The notes beneath the pieces are model-generated. The model worked only from the letters and a program-made list of their open reading frames with translations. It was not told the DNA's origin and did not search any database. Shown one piece after another: positions 9,093-19,627 of a stretch of DNA of 64,000 bases (its first letter is position 1; each line of letters opens with the position of its first letter). Where the stretch lies: the NCBI GenBank assembly GCA_030374805.1, contig JARGSG010000224.1, positions 310,001 to 374,000 of the forward strand, read 5' to 3'. The DNA comes from Gracilaria gracilis. Lineage: Eukaryota; Rhodophyta; Florideophyceae; Gracilariales; Gracilariaceae. A program made the position numbers and the translations under genes.

Positions 9093-10505
9093 ATGTTCTT
9101 TTCGATGTTCAGACACGTCATTCACAATCCAAGCAATGAACCAGAGCTTTGCGCTACCCACAGCCATATAAAAGACTACGTGAGTTCCGAAACGCCTGCC
9201 GCTCGAGTCCAAGCTATGTTCAGCACCATGGCACCAGTAGTGATCAACAAGTGGATACGAAACTCCGACTGCCGCACAGCGCGGTACATTGAGAATGGTA
9301 TCAAACTCGTCGATGATGGCTACTCCTTTCGAAACGCCGCGGAAGAGTGCCACCTTTCTCCGTCAACGCTGCACTACCACTATCACAAGGCTACACGTGA
9401 GCCTGTTATACGCGCAAACAAAAGACTTTCTCTAACCGTCGAGGAGGAAAACTCCATAGTAGATGTGCTTCTCGAACACAGCCGAAGTGGCAGAGCGTTA
9501 TGCAGAAAAGACCTCCAGGACTGCGTTGAAATGCTCGTTGCATACCTCCCGTCGTATCGCCGTGAACGGATTCGGTTCAAGAATGGCCGACCGGGGCGTA
9601 GATTCTGCGAGCTCTTCGAAGCACGGCATTGCAATCGCATTATACTGAAGAAACCCTCCCGCCAAGACGCCAAACGTTTTAAAGCCACTAATGCAAAGGT
9701 TTTGGTCCACCATATGACAGCCATAAAGAAGATAATAACCCATCACAAGATTCCACCATCGAGAATTGTCAATGTAGACGAAACCGGTTTCTCACCTCTA
9801 CGCGAGACTCGCACTGGTAATTTGAAGCCGCGCTACTACGCCAAGGGAGAGAAGTCGTTCTCACCGAATGCTTCGTTGAAGAACGTCAACCACGTCACCT
9901 TGCTCGGAACCATCTTCGCCGATGGTCGCGTTGGTGTACCTATGGTGGTATTCCAGGGTACTCGACTCCGCACACGGAGAGTAAGCAGGCGCACCGAACC
10001 CGGACAAAAACTGCAGTGCATTGCAGAGTATCTCCCACCAAACGCTGTGGTGACGGCTCGGAAGGATATCGCATCAGTGGATTCCAACAACTTCCTTCAA
10101 TGGGCACATCACTTTCTGAGTGACACGGAGAAACTAAGGCCGAACGGAGAACCCATACTTCTGGTGTACGATGGCCATCGTAGCCATCTGTCTATTCCTG
10201 TCCTAGAACTCCTCGCCAAATCAAATGTTATAGGTTATGCCCTCCCTGCGCACACGAGTGGTACAACTCAGCCTCTGGATGTAGGAGTTTTCCCGTCATT
10301 GAAGCATCACTACCGCAATTCTTTAGACCTTGTCGCGAGAAGTCGACGTAGGAACGCAGGCCCTCTTGATGAATTTGATGTCGCACAAATTATTCGCAGC
10401 AGTTACAATAGAAGTTTCACGGTTAGTAACATAACTTCGGGGTTTGCGAAATGCGGGATATGGCCATTGGATGACGTTCGGCTGTTCGCTCAGGCACGGC
10501 CGTAA
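9093..10505 (+). CDS. pogo/Tigger-like DD35D transposase (element A)
   Basis: A 470-residue frame beginning with ATG at 9093. The N-terminal half has a psq-type helix-turn-helix (around 60-95, DDGYSFRNAAEECHLSPSTL) and a CENP-B-like DNA-binding part. The DDE domain shows NVDETGF (D229), LVYDGHRSHLS (D360) and TQPLDVGVF (D396). The last two acids are 35 residues apart, as in pogo-group DD35D enzymes. FAKCGIWPLD near the end is typical of the region after the catalytic core. The frame stops at TAA 10503-10505, but the same frame is open again directly after it through 10958. A single stop therefore separates the catalytic part from a coiled-coil tail. I found no convincing inverted repeats, so the element's ends are not defined. 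It may be recently inactivated, or may use readthrough. Confidence 0.85.
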   Translation: MFFSMFRHVIHNPSNEPELCATHSHIKDYVSSETPAARVQAMFSTMAPVVINKWIRNSDCRTARYIENGIKLVDDGYSFRNAAEECHLSPSTLHYHYHKATREPVIRANKRLSLTVEEENSIVDVLLEHSRSGRALCRKDLQDCVEMLVAYLPSYRRERIRFKNGRPGRRFCELFEARHCNRIILKKPSRQDAKRFKATNAKVLVHHMTAIKKIITHHKIPPSRIVNVDETGFSPLRETRTGNLKPRYYAKGEKSFSPNASLKNVNHVTLLGTIFADGRVGVPMVVFQGTRLRTRRVSRRTEPGQKLQCIAEYLPPNAVVTARKDIASVDSNNFLQWAHHFLSDTEKLRPNGEPILLVYDGHRSHLSIPVLELLAKSNVIGYALPAHTSGTTQPLDVGVFPSLKHHYRNSLDLVARSRRRNAGPLDEFDVAQIIRSSYNRSFTVSNITSGFAKCGIWPLDDVRLFAQARP

Positions 10506-10544
10506 AGTTTCCAAGAACCAAATAGAATCGCCTCATTGCAGGAA

Positions 10545-10958
10545 ATGCTCGATATGATGGATAAGCATCATAAGAAGACAGTTGATGAAATTGTTGAGAA
10601 TGTTCAGTTGCATGCCTCGGGGTTCTTGGATACATCGTATGGAGCTGTTATGACTACTGATGCCGCTTTGTCTTTGCTTCGTCTGAGTGGTCAAGCACGA
10701 GAGCTCTCGAAGCAGAAGGGGCTGGCGGCTGCCGCGCAGAAGGCTCAGGCGGAGGAAATCGAGAAGGAGAGATGTCAAGTGTTGAGATCTCATAACGAAA
10801 GAGTTGATGGGTTACGTCGTACGCGAAAGTACGGAGAAGCATTTGTGACGCCAAGATCCTTGAAGGTTCGACGTGCCATTGCAAGGTCTAGGGTTGCGGT
10901 GGCGAAGCAGAGGACGGGAGTTTCGGAAGCCGCGACGGCGGACATCAGAGATTTCTGA
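10545..10958 (+). CDS. basic coiled-coil C-terminal part of pogo-like element A
   Basis: 137 codons from ATG 10545, in the same frame as the transposase upstream and separated from it by one in-frame TAA and 39 nt of open sequence. The product is helical, rich in Lys, Arg, Glu and Gln (EEIEKERCQVLRSHNERVDG) and ends in VSEAATADIRDF. It is either the C-terminal region of the transposase or a small second protein. A comparable basic coiled-coil frame follows the transposase of element B. No domain with a known function was recognised. Confidence 0.55.
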   Translation: MLDMMDKHHKKTVDEIVENVQLHASGFLDTSYGAVMTTDAALSLLRLSGQARELSKQKGLAAAAQKAQAEEIEKERCQVLRSHNERVDGLRRTRKYGEAFVTPRSLKVRRAIARSRVAVAKQRTGVSEAATADIRDF

Positions 10959-11816
10959 GTGTAGTTCCTTGTTGTGGTGGAAGCTGTTGGTGGTCGGATG
11001 CTGATGTGAGTTTGATTATTATTATTTGAGGGTGCGTTTAAGGTACATTTGTGTGTGTCTGTGTCTCTGGCGTTCTACATCAAGATAAATGTTGTGCTGC
11101 TGCGTTCCAGCTCGTTTGCTTGGTTCTTTTCTCCCTGGTGGATTGTACACACCGCGACCGAGCATTCGACGAAGAATCGGCGAAATTGGCTCATAAGTTA
11201 TCGTGGGGGGCGGCCTGATTCTCGTACTGTTCAAAAATCAGGAACCCCCAACAGTATGTGTGCCGAAACCGTTGTGAACTTTTTCATTGCGGACAGCATT
11301 TTTCTATTTACTGAAATGCATGAAAGCTTCAAATATAGCTTTCTGTCGTAAGGAAGGCCAAGAAATCGTTTGGCTCTTGTCGAATCTAATTCTATAGACG
11401 ATTTTGTTGCTGGAGGCAGGTTTGCCACCAGCTCACGTGCCGAAGGGTTTATCAGTAGAGAGTTTACGTACTACGAATTTCGTAGCGTTTTTCGTAGCCA
11501 CGTTGAACACACTATACACGATACGAAATAGAACCGGAGATACGAAAAACAACGTCGCAAGAACCTGGAAGATACGAAACTGTTTTTCGTACCCTTCTCA
11601 AAGGCTAAATTTGGGCCCTCTAACAGTAAATTTAAAACGAAAACTCTTTTGGCATCTCCATTCAATTCATAAATCTTATAGCTCGAAAGAGCTCTTTGAG
11701 CTGGTTTCTATGAGGTCCCAGGCGTTGAAAACGGTCAACATCAGCCCACATCACCCCCGAACCACCGACCATCACCGACACCACGCGCCATCGGCGCCAG
11801 GGGTAAATTTGGGCCG

Positions 11817-12527
11817 TCAAGAGCTTTCTACTCCCAGGTCAATGGCATCATTAACTGCCTCAAAGACCAACTCTGCGGCCAACTGATATGTGGATAAAGG
11901 TGCTTTCCTCATGCCTTCTTGTCCGCATACCCACACAACCGCTCCGGAACGCCGTAACTTTGCCACTTTTCGTCCAAAGGCCCTGGCTTCCTGTCTCATC
12001 TTTTTTACGCGCTGCTTCTCTGTTGCCACTAGATGCTTCTGATCACGACGGTGCACGACCTCCAAACGTTTTTTTTCCCGCGCAGCAAATTTTTCCTTGC
12101 GCTTCCGCTCTCTCTCTGCCGCCCGTTTTTCTGCCGCAGCTTCAGCTTCTTCGCGTGCCAGCTGACGTTGCATACTTTTATTGGCTTTCTCCAGACGACG
12201 TTCATTTTCAGCAACTTTGCGACGCTTCTCATCTTCCTTCCTCCACTTTATCTTCTCTCCGTGTGTGACGCATGCGGCTGGCGCTCCCGCGTCATAGAGC
12301 ACACGGGTTCTGGGAGTCTCTGTTCGCTTCATTGCTACGTTTCTCTTTCCGTTAATCTTCTCCATAAGAATATTGTTAACGGTTTCTTCCTTTTTGAGAA
12401 GAATTTGGATCTCTTTTATCTTGAAGGACACTCCGTTTCTGCTGGATAGTATGTTCATCATCTGGTTAAAAACATTCTGGTCACTTCGTCTCTGGCGGAC
12501 ACACGGCAATCTCGAGGCGATGGACAT
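11817..12527 (-). CDS. basic coiled-coil frame following the element B transposase
   Basis: 236 codons from ATG 12527, five bases beyond the transposase stop and in a different frame. Residues ~90-190 are a long Lys/Arg/Glu-rich helix (EDEKRRKVAENERRLEKANK, EKRAAERERKRKEKFAAREK), predicted coiled coil and DNA- or RNA-binding in charge. It matches element A in position and character, so it may be the detached C-terminal region of the transposase. Whether it is made alone or fused by frameshifting or splicing cannot be told from sequence. Confidence 0.5.
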   Translation of the reverse strand: MSIASRLPCVRQRRSDQNVFNQMMNILSSRNGVSFKIKEIQILLKKEETVNNILMEKINGKRNVAMKRTETPRTRVLYDAGAPAACVTHGEKIKWRKEDEKRRKVAENERRLEKANKSMQRQLAREEAEAAAEKRAAERERKRKEKFAAREKKRLEVVHRRDQKHLVATEKQRVKKMRQEARAFGRKVAKLRRSGAVVWVCGQEGMRKAPLSTYQLAAELVFEAVNDAIDLGVESS

Positions 12528-12532
12528 ATCGC

Positions 12533-13720
12533 CTAGTCTATCTTCTTCTTTCTCGACCTGTTCACGCTGCTCATCTTTAAAAGTCCTGTATCTCTCCGCG
12601 AAATTCCTTTGAAAGGAAAAGTACCCGTCACTTTGAAGGAGGCCTGTATGACCTCAGGAGTAATGTGCTCCCAAGCGTAAACGGCACACGCCAGGTTAAA
12701 ATGGACCCTGGTGGCATCCACACATCCTTGACGGAAGAACTCGTCCCGCACCTCTCGCATCAGCTCGTGAAACCGTTTGTTAATAAGCTGATCGCACGGC
12801 TGCAGTATGTGGGATGTGTTAGCAGCGTTCATGAGGGCTTCCATAAGGTTCTCAGAACAAAAGTCAATCCAATCTGGGTGTTTCTTGGAAGAATGACCGT
12901 CCAAGAAAAGCAGGAACGACTCTCCGAGCCTGGTATAACGTGTGGCAGTGTCATGGAGGTGGCAAACGAATGCAGACAGAATTGGACCTTTCATAGACCC
13001 GTTTTCTGTGACCTTCACGCAAGCGTTTAAGGGGAACCAATTCGGTTCCGTGAACCGCCTAATAATTCCCGACGGAGCTTGTAAAAACCGTCCTCGCACT
13101 GAAGCAAACCAGTCAGTATTCTTCCGAACCCCGGCTACTATAAAGAATGGAGGCGTCAAAACTCCTGCTGCGGAAGCTGCAATTACGGCGGTTACATGCT
13201 TACTGACACCGTATGTAGACTGCACCGCTTGATATCCTCCACTCTTAGTTTCAGAAGAGGTGAAGGCCTTTTCCCACGTTCCTAATGTGCAGTCGACAGC
13301 GGTTTCGTCAAGGTTCCAAACACGGTTTGCGTCCAATAAAATGCCCGGGTGCATGCGCTGAATCTCATCAAGAGCGGCGAAAAATGTTTCGATGTGATCG
13401 TAAGACTCAGCTGCCAGTTTGGCGTGCTCTTTGTTTTCGATTCGCTTATAAGCTATGTCCGAATGTTGTGCACGATATGTTCGTACTGCTCCGTCACTTG
13501 GAATGCCATGTGTGTATCCACTACGGCCATCTGCAGCTATTCGAGACACAACATGTTTAAAGGTGCTGTTGTTAACTGCAAAACCACGTTGGGACGCAAG
13601 TTTGAGTCTCTCGTTGATAATCTGGGCCTCTTCTGTGTTGATTACGCAAGGCCAACCGGGTGTGATAGTGTTGCTCGTCAGGTGCTGCAGTTTTGAGTCA
13701 TCACTACTCTTGAGACAGTT
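12533..13720 (-). CDS. DD35D transposase of element B (5' part degraded)
   Basis: The frame is open from 13720 to the stop at 12533, with no convincing start, so the N-terminal DNA-binding part is incomplete or lies in another frame. The visible N-terminus (TEEAQIINERLKLASQRGF) looks like the CENP-B/psq region. Numbered from the GTG at 13549, the DDE triad is D81 (VWNLDETAV), D217 (LLFLDGHSS) and D253 (ILQPCDQLINKRF), again with 35 residues between the last two. The end (FKVTGTFPFKGIS) corresponds to FAKCGIWPLD of element A. It is clearly related in family to element A but diverged in sequence. Confidence 0.75.
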   Translation of the reverse strand, partial: NCLKSSDDSKLQHLTSNTITPGWPCVINTEEAQIINERLKLASQRGFAVNNSTFKHVVSRIAADGRSGYTHGIPSDGAVRTYRAQHSDIAYKRIENKEHAKLAAESYDHIETFFAALDEIQRMHPGILLDANRVWNLDETAVDCTLGTWEKAFTSSETKSGGYQAVQSTYGVSKHVTAVIAASAAGVLTPPFFIVAGVRKNTDWFASVRGRFLQAPSGIIRRFTEPNWFPLNACVKVTENGSMKGPILSAFVCHLHDTATRYTRLGESFLLFLDGHSSKKHPDWIDFCSENLMEALMNAANTSHILQPCDQLINKRFHELMREVRDEFFRQGCVDATRVHFNLACAVYAWEHITPEVIQASFKVTGTFPFKGISRRDTGLLKMSSVNRSRKKKID

Positions 13721-14506
13721 TTAGAGTCTCTGAACAGTGCTACGGGTGACTCAGGTTGTTCGTGCAACGCTGCGGACCGTATGATGTTCCAGAAGTAGCT
13801 GTACGGCGAGAAGCCGTTGCTTGTGTTGTTCGAAAAGGCGGGCAGACCTTTTCTTGTGATCTGCTGCCTGTCGGCGCATTGAGGGGGGCATGATGCTTTT
13901 CTAAGCAGATCTGGGTGTTTGGCCGAGTTTGTGGCTCTCAGGTTCTCTTGAGACTCCCCAGAGACCCGAAATGCACCACTTTTCTCTACTCGCAATAAAG
14001 CGGGAGCTGTGGAATGACTTCTATACCGCAGGGAGGAGTCCATGCAGGGTGTTTCGGTCTGCAATAATACTGGCGGGAAACTGTCTCAAATATCCCCTTG
14101 TCCAAAATAAAGCCTTTGGGAAGGGTATGCCATGTGCTGCACACGTCATCAAGTAAACCTCTTGAGCTCTTCCAAGCATCCGCACGCAGACTTTTGCTTA
14201 CACGCAGGTTTACGTTGGTTACGTGTACCGGATACGAATTTCGTACTGCGTAATATCGAAAAGATACGAATTTCGTACTTTCGTTTCGTGAGCATCTACC
14301 ACGAAATTGGCTACGAAATTCGTAACGCGTACAGTCAACGAAATTTGAAACGCAACGATGCTTGTAAACCAAATAACGCACCCCAGAAAGCGGTTGTAGC
14401 CTTAGTCCTTACACATATTAAACGCATCAATGCCTTTAAACAGAAACTCAAAAGACTCTTTGCATTCCGCTTTCCATGACATTGGCGGCGGAGCAACACT
14501 TCTCTA

Positions 14507-15736
14507 CCCGCCAAAAACGACCACGAAACTCCAACGAGTACAAAAACCAGTACTGCATCTCCCGCGAAAACAAGCAGAACGTACGTACTTTGAATCATCT
14601 CATATAGTCACCACTACACTCTGCAATCATCTAACTGACACATTTGTTCTTCTACATTGGTAAACCATGCCAAAGAAAGGGTACCTCTCTGACTTTGAGA
14701 AGGGCCAAATACTAGCCCTTCAGCATGAGCTCGTGCCGATTCGTACTATTGCGAAGCAGCTAAGCCGCGCCGCATCAACAATATCACGCTTCCTGGTGCG
14801 TCATAATGCGGGGAAGGTCACCAAAACGCCGCGTAACGCCCAAAAGCTCGCCCCCCGCAGCAAAACGCTGTTGCTGCGACTGGCAGCAACTGGAAACTAC
14901 AGCGCCCGCGACTTGAAGCAGCGTCTCGGATTGTCTATCACAGTCCGTCGCGTCCAACAAATCCTGCGCAAGACACCCAATTTGAAGTACCGCCGCTTTA
15001 CGAAGAGTCCAAGACTCACTACCCGGCACAAAGAAGCGAGGCTCACTTGGGCGCGTCGCCATGTCACTCGTGGGGACACTTTCTGGGTGAAAGTCATCTT
15101 CTCTGACGAGAAAAAGTTCAACTTAGATGGACCCGACGGACTCGCGAAGTACTGGCATGATCTACGTCGCGAACCCCGCCGTTTCTCAACTCGTCAAAAT
15201 GGTGGGGGATCCGTCATGGTTTGGGGTGCGATTTCTTTTTATGGTGTATCTGAGATTGTGTTTTTGAGTGGCAAGCAAAACTCAGAAAGGTACTGCGAGA
15301 CGTTGAGCTCAGGCTTATTACCTTTGGTTGCTGAGGTGTTTGGAGAAAGCCATCCTTATACGTTTCAGCAGGATAATGCGCCAATTTATACTTCTCTTTT
15401 GACGCGCAATTGGCTCTCCGATCACCATGTGAGGACTCTACCGTGGCCCGCAAGGTCTCCGGATCTTAATATTATTGAGAATGTGTGGGGGTATCTTGTG
15501 AGGAAGGTGTACATTGGTGATAAGTCTTATGACAATGTAGAAGATCTTAATTCTGCTATTGTGGAGGCCTGGAAGTCTATTCCTACAGATTACCTTTTGA
15601 AGCTCTACGGCAGCATCAAGAGACGTTGTCTGGCTGTTATGGATTGCAAGGGCGATTCCACAAAGTACTGAAATTTTCTTGTATGCGTTGATACATTTCT
15701 TGTGCGCGTTGTAGTTTCACCCCCTTTATTGGCGGT
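14507..15736 (+). mobile_element. Tc1-type element with 39-bp inverted repeats
   Basis: Left repeat 14508-14546 and right repeat 15697-15735 are inverted copies sharing CCGCCAA, GAAACT, CAACG and ACAA blocks in register. The left end follows a TA (14505-14506); a matching TA is not evident on the right, so that flank has changed or the end is a base or two off. The element is about 1.23 kb, the usual Tc1 size, and carries one uninterrupted transposase gene, so it may be recent and autonomous. Confidence 0.8.
14667..15671 (+). CDS. Tc1/mariner DD34E transposase
   Basis: A 334-residue protein from ATG 14667, the normal family length. A bipartite DNA-binding region (two helix-turn-helix units, ~1-110, including LSRAASTISRFL) precedes the DDE domain: IFSDEKKF (D147), FQQDNAPIYTS (D236) and RSPDLNIIENVW (E271). 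D236 and E271 are separated by 34 residues, which defines the Tc1 subgroup. GGGSVMVWGAIS is the family's glycine-rich motif. The enzyme cuts at the inverted repeats and inserts at TA. No break is seen. Confidence 0.93.
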   Translation: MPKKGYLSDFEKGQILALQHELVPIRTIAKQLSRAASTISRFLVRHNAGKVTKTPRNAQKLAPRSKTLLLRLAATGNYSARDLKQRLGLSITVRRVQQILRKTPNLKYRRFTKSPRLTTRHKEARLTWARRHVTRGDTFWVKVIFSDEKKFNLDGPDGLAKYWHDLRREPRRFSTRQNGGGSVMVWGAISFYGVSEIVFLSGKQNSERYCETLSSGLLPLVAEVFGESHPYTFQQDNAPIYTSLLTRNWLSDHHVRTLPWPARSPDLNIIENVWGYLVRKVYIGDKSYDNVEDLNSAIVEAWKSIPTDYLLKLYGSIKRRCLAVMDCKGDSTKY

Positions 15737-15918
15737 TCAGAACCGTTTGATAGATCCTACGCTACAGCATTTGGTTTGTAAACTCAATCTTGTTTAGTTG
15801 AAGTGTTTCTATGAAGAGCTTCAATTGTGCCGGATTAACTGTCAATGGGCTGCACCATTCGGCTAGTGCGCATCTGAGACCTGCTGATGCGTTTCAAATT
15901 TCGTTGACTGTAAATTCT

Positions 15919-16083
15919 CTAGTTTGTCAGCGAGCACCGGAGAACCACGTGCTCATAACTCTTCTTAACACCCGTTCCAAATTCGCTGCGAATACCGCTT
16001 TGTTCGGTTGTCGAAAATGAGGCAACTGGATTCAAACTAGGTGCATGTCCTGAATAGAACTGAGAGAGCCCAACTTCCTCTTT
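15919..16083 (-). mobile_element. LINE C-terminal fragment
   Basis: Minus-strand translation contains GLSQFYSGHAPSLNPVASF and later GTGVKKSYEHVVLRCSLTN. These align with AQFATGHVSTLHPVSSY and the KKDVDHVLFRCPLTN knuckle of the intact LINE. It is diverged and truncated on both sides. Confidence 0.6.
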
Positions 16084-16384
16084 TGTAGCGGCCATATCCC
16101 CTGGATACTGTCGTGAATAAGGCATGGGCCTCTCTGATGGATAGGAATACTTTCTAATGAATCTTACAGTTACTTCAGCGTATGGCGTTGTATCGCCCAA
16201 CAGAGGAAGACGGATATAACGGGCCATACTGGAGCGGGTATCAGAATGGAACGAAGGGGCTGTAAATGACCACCAACCTAAAGGAACGGCGATATATTCT
16301 TCTTCTTGAGCAAGCTATAGACTTTCGGCCGAACGACGTAATTTGACACAGCAATTTTCCAAGAGAAGGGAATCCTTGGGACAT

Positions 16385-16440
16385 ATTTCATGTCGTCTTG
16401 GAATCAGGGACACCAGACTATAACAAAGAAGAAGAAGACA
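16385..16440 (+). mobile_element. LINE 3' tail fragment
   Basis: GGAATCAGGGACACCAGACT followed by ATAACAAAGAAGAAGAAG resembles the LINE 3' UTR and GAA tail (GGAATCAGGGGCGG, GTAAAGAAGAAGAG). It is a small remnant only. Confidence 0.5.
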
Positions 16441-17089
16441 CTGCAAGATTTGATCAGAGATATTTAGCTGTTAGGCTTTTTGATGAGAGAGAGTTTGTCA
16501 ATTAGAGAATATGGTTCGACATGAACCGCAGAAATTCTTGGAGTTCTTCTTGAAAAGAGAAAGCTTCACTTGAAGCTTTACGACAGCTTAGCAATGGAAA
16601 AATGCTGTCCACAATAAAGAAAGAAAAGAAGAGAGAATGCTATGTAGAAAAGTTCCACTTCCAACCGACAAACTGATGGTTGATTTTCGCATAAAAGAAG
16701 AAAAGATATAGGTAAGATTGGCGACGAAGGGCAATAAGGTCACTAAACATACAGGTCGTACTATAAATCTCAAGAAAGAGATATCAAGTCCAGTGAGGTT
16801 TAATGGGATTACGAAAAGAATTGAGACTGAGCAGTGGAGAACCAGCACAGCACAGCACAGAAGAACACCGAATTTTCTTAGTTGATTTGCACAGTGATTA
16901 AGAGATAGGAAGGTTTAGAGAGTTCATCCTCTTAAGTTAAGGTTAAGAGAAATCCTGTCCCCATTTAAGCCACAGGACGCCCTATCCCGAGAATTAGGTG
17001 CTGTTTCATGCCATTGCACGCCACTACTCTTGGTCAGGAGCTTAAATGCAGGTGGATTGCCTGTCTTAACAACTTTTCTCTGGTTTCTG

Positions 17090-17365
17090 AACGAGATACG
17101 AAAAGCGGAAGTAACTCTTGCTCAGTTTTATGCGGGGCATGTTTTTGAGCTTCATACAGCTGCTACGTTTGTTGGGAACAAAGTGTGTCGCTGTAATTGC
17201 GCAACAAAACCAAAAAGAGATGTAGAACATGTAGTCTTGCGCTGCCCTCTTACAACCTCTTCTCTAGAGAAGAGGAGAGCTGCCAAGTATCGCCGAACGA
17301 AGTCAAAAGTCGGTTAGAGAATTGATTAGACAATGGCCACAGAAGTTGTTAGCCTAAAGAAAACT
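17090..17365 (+). mobile_element. LINE C-terminal fragment
   Basis: Translation gives EIRKAEVTLAQFYAGHVFEL, then a CRCNCATKPKRDVEHVVLRC knuckle and, in a shifted frame, an IRQWPQKLLA-like end. This matches SEVTLAQFATGHV, RCTCGTAVKKDVDHVLFRC and MIKQWPLRFLA of the intact LINE. It is closer to the 3.9-kb fragment than to the intact element, suggesting an older subfamily. Confidence 0.65.
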
Positions 17366-19480
17366 TTGTATAGACAAAGTTTTCCTCTAATTCTAGTAAT
17401 AGAAGAATTAAAGTCCACAACGAGAGAGAGAGAGGTGTATCTCATTCTCACAAATGGCCTAAATTGGACAACGAGACAATTCAAACCATGCTGACACTTT
17501 CCCTTCCCCTGGCCCAAACGAGAATTCGAATTCTTCCACTAGAAGTTGCCTCTCCTTCATGGTTTTCATCGGGTAAGTAGGACTGTTTTCTCGTAACATG
17601 TGATGTCTGATGAGTACACTCAACAACTTGTAACGCTTCCATTGGAAATATAGTAACTAATTGCAAATATAGGGCTTATGGTTGCACCCACTGAGATGCT
17701 CTATCGTTAACCAAAGTGTTCTCGGCTGCTTGAGCATTTACGAAAGACCAGACTGGTGTCAAGGGCGACGTTTTGAAGAAACACAGAGCACCGAGTTTGA
17801 TTTCTTCTCTGACAGACGTGGTATAATACGACATGGTTCTCAGAAAGACGGAAATCACATATATCGCTGTTCTTGGCGAAACATTTCTCCTAAGTGTTCG
17901 TCGTATTGCTACTTGCGTCCAATACAAGAATAATATATTTGATGCGATTGCTTCAAAAATGCCATAAAGGATGTGGATCATGTGCTGTCGTATTTTTCAA
18001 CTACAATGTTTTGCGACGAGGGGAAGGGAACATAAAAGAATTGATATGTTTCGTTGAGGAAAGAAGACTTTGAATAGAGAGAGTGTTACTTGGACGTAGT
18101 AATTTAAGGTTGTTGTCCGCATCAAAGTAAAAGAAGATATGGCAATTTGCTTCAAGAGCTCGAGCCTTCTTCATACAAGAGTTTTACGAAGCTTTCTAGC
18201 GTCTTGAACTCACAGACGGTAGAGCAGAAGAAGAGGGTTGAAGTAGGGATATCGAATGGGGTTAATAGGGTATTGTTGGCCAGCTTTCTGGGATGTACAT
18301 TGCTTATGGTACGACATTGATAACTTGGAAGTGGACGGGGATTTGTGCTTTTCATATTGCGCACATCTTTAGTGAAGGAAGTTTCTACGATGAGACACGA
18401 GGAAGTCGCCGTTTGTTCTCTGGGGCTATTCCTCCTGTTTACCGTCAGAAAGCGTTTTCACCTACAGTTGGCAGAATGTGTTACGCAGTAATACCTGTGA
18501 CAGACGATTGGGATTTTGGGGATTCCCATGAGAGAGCGCTCGTTTGAACAGAAACGCTCTGGGATGAGTAGAAATTGAACTACTTGTAATGTATTGTATC
18601 TACCCGTAGACGAGAGAGAATCTTTGAATCGAACTTTTCACTCTCGAGTCGATGTCCATTGGTAAAATTACCTGTGCTATACGTACTATTCATAGCCTAT
18701 GAATCATAGGGGATCGTAAATATTTCTTCCAAATCTAAATGCGTGGCCGTGGTCAGAGCTGAGGAGCGAAAGTTGGAGTTTCGACAGCGCCAAACCAAAC
18801 ATGCACCTTTGAGGTGTATGATGTCATCACAGCGAAGACGAAATTGAGAGGGTGTTGAATGCTACCGTGGCTAAATTTGGCTACAGATGCTCCGCGAGGA
18901 GGTGCTATCTATATCGGGAAAGTGACAGTGTAAAACAGTGCAAATTATATGTGTGGATGTGCCGCTCGGAGGGGATCCTATTGACGAAGGTGGGTGTCGG
19001 AACAGTATCGTAGAAAGGTATCGAAAAGCCATGCAAACCGTTTATCGCCGTGATGGAACACAACCACCGCAGCCTACGCGCCACTCCAAGCTGGGGAACA
19101 GCACTGATCCTGATAAAATAATGGCAGTGACCACGCTTCAGCTCGCGCACCACGATCAGCATAATGCCAACCTGGAAGCTAATAATGTACCGCCAGGTTC
19201 GGAGTAGAATAAGCTTTGTCATGACGACAAGGCAAACCTGCTGGTGGTCTCGGTGAGCTCGTTTAGAACACGGCTCAACACCAGCACCTCAATTTGAAAC
19301 GACGTGTGCGGCAGCCTTCGCTGCCTGTTCAAGAGGTTTGACAGAGACAAGTAATGACAAATACGACATGTAGTGCTCTAGTTTACAGGCATTGGGGCTG
19401 AAGGGTAAAGGGTTGAAAGCCGGTACAAGAGGTCAGGTTGATGTTGAAGATGTTGGCATTGCGGCTTACGTAGCTTACGT
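17366..19480. other. gene-free AT-rich stretch
   Basis: About 2.1 kb without a recognisable gene. Frames of 70-105 codons exist (for example around 18293-18547 and, on the minus strand, 18905-19222), but none shows a family motif. It is probably old transposon debris and upstream DNA of the pantothenate kinase region. Confidence 0.45.
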
Positions 19481-19627
19481 AGATTGCAAGATAGTGATAT
19501 GTACAAGCTGTGGTCTAAGGCAGCTCGCGAGCGAGCAATGCGTACGGTTACAGTCGGAAGCCTCGTACCTCGTATGGAAGTGGGGCTCGATTGCAGTCGA
19601 CCAGATTGTTTGCTTTGTCAACAGGGT

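Larger units (their letters stand above)
11474..14324 (-). mobile_element. pogo/Tigger-like element B with inverted terminal repeats
   Basis: The left end carries TACGAATTTCGTAGC at 11474-11488 and the right end its reverse complement at 14310-14324. Similarity continues inward (TTTCGT then G). The outer TA on each side may be the TA target duplication usual for this superfamily. Both subterminal regions contain further copies of GATACGAA/TTCGTA (11519-11600 and 14225-14300), probably transposase binding sites. The element is about 2.85 kb and encodes a DD35D transposase plus a coiled-coil frame on the minus strand. The exact borders could move by a few bases because the motif is repeated. 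Confidence 0.65.

Noticed and set aside
8764-11060. GTAC...CCTC words as inverted repeats of pogo element A
   Set aside because: GTACTTAA/ACGCCCTC at 8764 and GAGGGTGCGTTTAAGGTAC at 11028 match only with gaps; not enough to set the element's borders.
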